Assembly (NCBI GenBank): GCA_028673005.1
Contig: CM054117.1
Coordinates: 868,001-932,000 of the forward strand
Source of the DNA: Tanypteryx hageni
Lineage: Eukaryota; Arthropoda; Insecta; Odonata; Petaluridae
DNA: 64,000 nt
Reading direction: 5' to 3'
Under the pieces are notes generated by a model. It worked only from the letters and a program-made list of their open reading frames with translations, was not told where the DNA came from and did not search any database. The position numbers were made by a program, and so were the translations under genes. Positions 60,369-64,000 of this stretch are shown here, piece by piece (the first letter of the stretch is position 1; each line of letters begins with the position of its first letter).

Positions 60369-61985
60369 TTAGCGGAGGTTGAGGCCAGGCGGAGAGAAAG
60401 AGTCGAGAAGATGGATATGTGCTAGTTCCCAGTGTCGGAGAAGGGGGGCAGGAGTGTCATAGGGTAAAGCGCGAATAATCCTAACATTGTAGCAACTATT
60501 GAAGGGGACATTGTGGGTATTAGCATGTAATGCAACTGGGAGGGGGCGTCTGAGAGAAACGCTATTCCGGTGACCGTTCATTCGGATGTTTAACGGATTG
60601 CTGGTGAGGCCTACGTAAAACGCGGGACAAAGGGTGCAGGTAAGGAGGTAAATGACGTTACGGGTGGTGCAGTTGCTTCTGGAGGTGATGGGGTAGGTGA
60701 TGTTGGTGGAGGGACTCGAGAAAGAAGATGATGGTAGGTGGATAGGGCAAGTGAGGCAGCGAGGTTTTCCGCAGGGGTGGGAACCTATTGCAAGAAGCGT
60801 GGTAGAAGTGGGAAGTTCCTTCCACCACAAGATATTTCCCAAATTTGGTGGCCGGCGGAAGGAGAGGAGCGGAGGATTGGCAAAAAGGTTGATAAAGAGG
60901 GACTGATGGGAGGAAGAGGTAAGAATTGGGTGGGCAGCATGAAGGATTGTTTTGAGAGCTTCGTGGATACCAGGATGGAAAAGTGTCGTAAGAGTGAGTG
61001 GAGGGGTAGATGCAGGAATAGTGGGTGTGTGAGGATGAGATCCAATGTGGGTAGGCATCATCGCCCTATGGATCTGTTCGCGGACCAAGACTGGAGGGTA
61101 ACCACGTTTGAGAAGAGCATCCTCGAGGACAGAGTAATACTCTAGAAGGGATGCTCTATCGGAACAAAGCCTCCATCCTCGACGAGCAAGGGCATAGGGG
61201 ATAGAGGTTTTGGTATGAAGGGGATGGCAGCTATCAAAGTGGAGGTATTGGAGGCTGTTGGTGGGTTTGATGTGAACACAGGTGCGGATTTGGCTGTCTT
61301 GAAGGTAAAGATCGACATCCAGGAATGTGATGTGGGAGGTAGAGGATTGGTGGGTGAAGGACAGTGAAGGATGGGAGGAGAGACGCGAAAGAAAGGAAAG
61401 GAGAGAGTCAGGTCCATGCGTCCAAATGAGGAAGACATCGTCGATGTATCTCAGCCACAAAAGTGGTCTGAGTGGAACGTTGAGGAAGAGTCTTTCCCAT
61501 TCTCCAAGGTAGCAATTGGCGTATGAAGGCGCCATTCGGGTGCCAATCGCAGTGCCTCTAATTTGAAGGTAGTGACGACCATCGAAAGAGAAGTTGTTCA
61601 ATTTGAGCACCATTGCTGCCAAGTCTAACAAGAAATGGGAGGAAGGTCTTGCGTCGGGTGGTCTTGAGTCCAGGAGTTTACTAAGGGCAGAGAGTCCATC
61701 ATCGTGGGGGATGTTTGTGTAGAGGGAACAGACATCGATAGTGGCCAAAATGGTATTGGGTGGGAGAGGAAAGGGGAGGTGTTTGAGACGTTTGAGAAAG
61801 TGGTTAGTGTCTTGGATGAAGGAAGGGAATTGACGAATGAGGTGTTGTAGGTGGGAGTCAACAAAGGCGGAGATGCGTTCTGTAGGGGAATTAAAGCTGG
61901 CAACAATGGGGCGGCCGGGGATGTTGGGTTTATGGATTTTAGGGAGAAGGTAGAATGTGGGTGTGCGGGGTTTGTTGGGGATCAT
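60369..61985 (-). CDS. Penelope-like reverse transcriptase with GIY-YIG endonuclease (538 residues)
   Basis: An open frame from ATG 61985. The reverse transcriptase has TFYLLPKIHKPNIPGRPIVA at the start, ATIDVCSLYTNIPHDDGL (catalytic motif A), GTAIGTRMAPSYANCYLGEW and WLRYIDDVFLIW (catalytic YxDD) near 61460. After the thumb and a connector come the cysteine cluster CGKPRCLTCPIH near 60770 and the GIY-YIG nuclease in NVIYLLTCTLCPAFYVGLTS near 60630, with the downstream RMNGHRNSV. The frame is intact. The true start is probably further upstream in the adjacent frame, because residues before ATG 61985 match the same protein after a one-base shift. Confidence 0.92.
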   Translation of the reverse strand: MIPNKPRTPTFYLLPKIHKPNIPGRPIVASFNSPTERISAFVDSHLQHLIRQFPSFIQDTNHFLKRLKHLPFPLPPNTILATIDVCSLYTNIPHDDGLSALSKLLDSRPPDARPSSHFLLDLAAMVLKLNNFSFDGRHYLQIRGTAIGTRMAPSYANCYLGEWERLFLNVPLRPLLWLRYIDDVFLIWTHGPDSLLSFLSRLSSHPSLSFTHQSSTSHITFLDVDLYLQDSQIRTCVHIKPTNSLQYLHFDSCHPLHTKTSIPYALARRGWRLCSDRASLLEYYSVLEDALLKRGYPPVLVREQIHRAMMPTHIGSHPHTPTIPASTPPLTLTTLFHPGIHEALKTILHAAHPILTSSSHQSLFINLFANPPLLSFRRPPNLGNILWWKELPTSTTLLAIGSHPCGKPRCLTCPIHLPSSSFSSPSTNITYPITSRSNCTTRNVIYLLTCTLCPAFYVGLTSNPLNIRMNGHRNSVSLRRPLPVALHANTHNVPFNSCYNVRIIRALPYDTPAPLLRHWELAHIHLLDSFSPPGLNLR

Positions 61986-63214
61986 TAGAGCAATGGCGGA
62001 ATCGGAAAGGCCTTCCTGTTTGCCTGAGGATGAAGATAGGACGAAATTTGGTAGGATTGGTGGTCTGAGGGGTTGGAAGTAAGGTGATGGTAAGAGGTTT
62101 CGTCAGAAAGTTGGCGCTCGGCTTCCTCGTTATATTTGGCGCGATCCATCACAACCGTGGTGGTGCCCTTGTCGGCAGGGAGGATGATGATATGGTCAAG
62201 ATGTTTGAGTGTGGAAATGGCATGCCTTTCACGTCTGGTAAGATTATCTGTATGGTCGATAAGATCGGAAAAGTTAGGTTGGGAGATTCTGGAAAGGATA
62301 TAATTGAGGTATTGTTCGACCGGGTGTAGGGAAGGAAGGGTGGGTGGAATGTATTGGGAAGGAGGTTTGAAGATGGAAAAGGTAGGTGGGAGGCCGGGAG
62401 GGAGTTTTGGGTTGGCAGAGGTGATAGAGTCTTCTTTGGGAGGGTTAGTTTTTAGATGTAGTGTGCGGGCAAAGGACTGGACGTCGGCAAGGAGGCGAAA
62501 ATGATCAAATTTGGTGGTGGGACAAAAGGAAAGGCCGCGTGAGAGGAGTTCATTCTCGGCAGGGGTAAGTACGTGGGAGGAAAGGTTCAAGACTTCATCT
62601 GGTTGGCAAGATGAAGAGGTGGTGGCAGGAGTGTGCGAAAAATATGAGCGCTTCAAAGGTTTGCGGGTTAGGAAAGTGTGGGTCTTTTTCAGGATATGAA
62701 GTGATGGTGGCGTTGGGAATCCCAGGAGGTCCGCAAGACAGGGAGTTTGACCGATGAGTGGCGGGGAAGGAGGTGGTTTGTTGACCTCGCCAGCTGTTAT
62801 GAACGGAAGGGGAAGACCAAGTTTGAGGTGCCGGATGCAAAGCAGAGAGAGTTTACGGAGAAGTCTGTTGCGATGTGCGGTGATATCATTAGCCGCTTGA
62901 AGGAAAGCGGCACGAAGGTCGGATATGGATTGCGAAGAATGATGAAGATAAAGAACGAGAGATTTACAATTAGCGAAGTAGGAGTTAGAGAGGGTGGTAT
63001 AATGGTGTATGGTGGAACGGATAATGTGGATAGAGGCGAGGTGATACGTGAGGGCTAGGGAAGCGCGGATAGGGGGAGGAAGACCTGAAAGAGGAATTCT
63101 GATGGTGAGGCATTTGGGGGTGAGTCCAAGTGCAAGGCAGGAGTTGAGGAATTCAATCTGGCAGTTGAGGGTAATGTGTCTACGGAGATGATAACGGAGA
63201 CGGGTCAGTTCCAT
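61985..63214 (-). CDS. Penelope-like N-terminal region (409 residues), one frameshift from the RT
   Basis: An open frame from ATG 63214 shortly after the upstream pseudo-LTR. It carries the conserved Penelope N-terminal part, with HIIILPADKGTTTVVMDRAK and the following YNEEAERQLSDETSYHHL near the end. It then loses frame in the last roughly 20 codons. Read one base over, the codons just before 61985 give GLSDSAIALMIPNKPRTP, so the two frames form a single protein of about 940 residues interrupted by one indel near 62030-62060. A programmed frameshift is possible; a mutation is simpler. Confidence 0.85.
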   Translation of the reverse strand: MELTRLRYHLRRHITLNCQIEFLNSCLALGLTPKCLTIRIPLSGLPPPIRASLALTYHLASIHIIRSTIHHYTTLSNSYFANCKSLVLYLHHSSQSISDLRAAFLQAANDITAHRNRLLRKLSLLCIRHLKLGLPLPFITAGEVNKPPPSPPLIGQTPCLADLLGFPTPPSLHILKKTHTFLTRKPLKRSYFSHTPATTSSSCQPDEVLNLSSHVLTPAENELLSRGLSFCPTTKFDHFRLLADVQSFARTLHLKTNPPKEDSITSANPKLPPGLPPTFSIFKPPSQYIPPTLPSLHPVEQYLNYILSRISQPNFSDLIDHTDNLTRRERHAISTLKHLDHIIILPADKGTTTVVMDRAKYNEEAERQLSDETSYHHLTSNPSDHQSYQISSYLHPQANRKAFPIPPLL

Positions 63215-63301
63215 GGTGGAAGAGAAAGATAAGAGGAAAAGACGACAGGAAAGAAACGTAAAGATATAGACAAAAAGGAGAAAAAAGGACGGTATATATA
63301 T

Positions 63302-63512
63302 TAACTAAAGGAAAGTAGTAGTAGGTAGTGATGAGGGTGGCAACAAGGTGTTGAGGGAAGCCCAGCGGACACTCACCAAGTTGAGGACCAAGCTGGCAGG
63401 CTGCTGGGGGCGTCGAAGAGACACGTAAAACACACGAACACAAAAACACACGCAAGCTTATCGGGCCTAAGCCCTTCTTCAGCGAAAGAGTAACGTAAAG
63501 TGACACACTGGG
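63302..63512 (-). repeat. Penelope pseudo-LTR, upstream copy
   Basis: Nearly identical to 60012-60222. On the minus strand it precedes the start codon at 63214. It carries the same hammerhead-like remnant near 63440-63485. Confidence 0.85.
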
Positions 63513-64000
63513 CGGGGAATCCTAACTCCCACCTCTATACCCACACCACCACCGATTCCACCCTCCAACTCACCCTAACCACCCTGTATTTCCCCGGCAT
63601 CCACGACATTCTGAAAAACATCCTGAAAGCCGCCCACCTTATCCTCTCATCCTCCCCTCACCAGATCCCATTTCCCAGACCACCGATGCTCTCCTTCTGC
63701 CGTCCCCCTAATCTGGAAAATATTCTATGGAAGAAAGAACCCCCAGCACCCACGCCTTTACACCCTGCCGGATCTTACCCCTGCGGTAGACCCCGATGTC
63801 TAACATGCCCAATAAACCCCCCCTGCAACTCCTTCTCTAGTCCCACAACCAACATCACCTACCCCATAACTTCCACCACCAACTGCACCACCCGCAATAT
63901 CATTTACCTCCTGAGATGCACCCAATGTCCCGCCTTTTATGTTGGCCTCACCAGCAATCCCCTCAACATCCGCATGAATGGCCACCGCAACAGCGTCATT
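63513..64000 (+). pseudogene. Second Penelope-like copy, GIY-YIG part, 5'-truncated, cut by the window edge
   Basis: From 63521 the plus strand is open to the window end. It matches the last part of the protein at 60369-61985 but is clearly diverged: LTTLYFPGIHDILKNILKAA, LSFCRPPNLENILWKKEPPA, CGRPRCLTCPIN and the nuclease region IIYLLRCTQCPAFYVGLTSN ending RMNGHRNSVI. The reverse transcriptase is absent because the copy starts inside the connector at the junction with the pseudo-LTR. Head-to-head truncated partners are common in this class. Confidence 0.85.

Larger units (their letters stand above)
60012..63512 (-). mobile_element. Penelope-like element with pseudo-LTRs, nearly intact
   Basis: Two nearly identical direct repeats (60012-60222 and 63302-63512) enclose ORFs on the minus strand that encode a reverse transcriptase fused to a GIY-YIG nuclease. 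Short TATATA tracts sit at the inner edge of the upstream repeat (63291-63301) and at the outer edge of the downstream one. A related, 5'-truncated copy on the plus strand abuts it at 63513. Confidence 0.88.

Noticed and set aside
62747..63058. Plus-strand frames opposite the Penelope ORFs as genes
   Set aside because: These are antisense shadows of a well-supported minus-strand coding region.

Overview
The window is eukaryotic, AT-rich and almost entirely a graveyard of nested transposable elements. I see no bacterial-type gene, operon or CRISPR array. The mix of families (P element with a THAP domain, Tigger/jerky/pogo, piggyBac, several hAT types, Harbinger-like, Polinton polymerase, BEL/Pao, Ty3/gypsy, a LINE and Penelope-like elements) fits an arthropod, probably an insect with a large repeat-rich genome. 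That placement is inference; no host gene here identifies the species. The only stretch that looks like ordinary host coding sequence is a terminal-exon candidate on the minus strand at about 39078-39486.

Layout: 1-342 is a piggyBac 3' end; 420-1150 holds tRNA-derived tandem/inverted units; 1669-3206 a Tigger pseudogene; 3354-4289 a KIAA1586-like hAT fragment; 4290-5314 a short-LTR gypsy with gag only; 5459-11067 a P element split by a jerky-type element (8120-11007), which is itself split by a small pogo element (9543-10267); 11325-15175 a Polinton-type DNA polymerase B split by a hAT MITE (13380-13932); 15855-19640 a Penelope element split by a THAP-exon DNA transposon (16201-18778); 19640-23469 mostly unassigned; 23470-24204 a Harbinger-like MITE; 24346-33268 a large hAT-delimited block holding a LINE, an unidentified ORF family and a second hAT (28227-32742) that itself contains a piggyBac derivative (31221-31953); 34059-37715 a pogo-like block with a piggyBac transposase; 37880-38844 another piggyBac derivative; 40450-48570 a long inverted repeat split by a BEL/Pao element (41008-47230); 49352-53301 a pogo-like end plus the 5' LTR and gag of a Ty3/gypsy element; 54130-55605 a piggyBac transposase; 56037-58935 two Tigger copies in opposite orientation; 59530-64000 Penelope-like elements with pseudo-LTRs, (AT)n tracts and hammerhead-like motifs.

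The main interpretive result is the insertion order. Most boundaries are supported by terminal inverted repeats plus target-site duplications (TA, TTA, TTAA, GTAGC, or 8 bp), and reading frames of the host elements resume across several of the insertions. The best-preserved coding sequences are the Penelope-like element at 60369-63214 (one frameshift) and the gypsy gag at 50179-51810 (open). Three piggyBac remnants keep only the C-terminal cysteine-rich region, and one pogo element keeps only its DNA-binding half. No new multi-gene system is evident; the unusual material is architectural.
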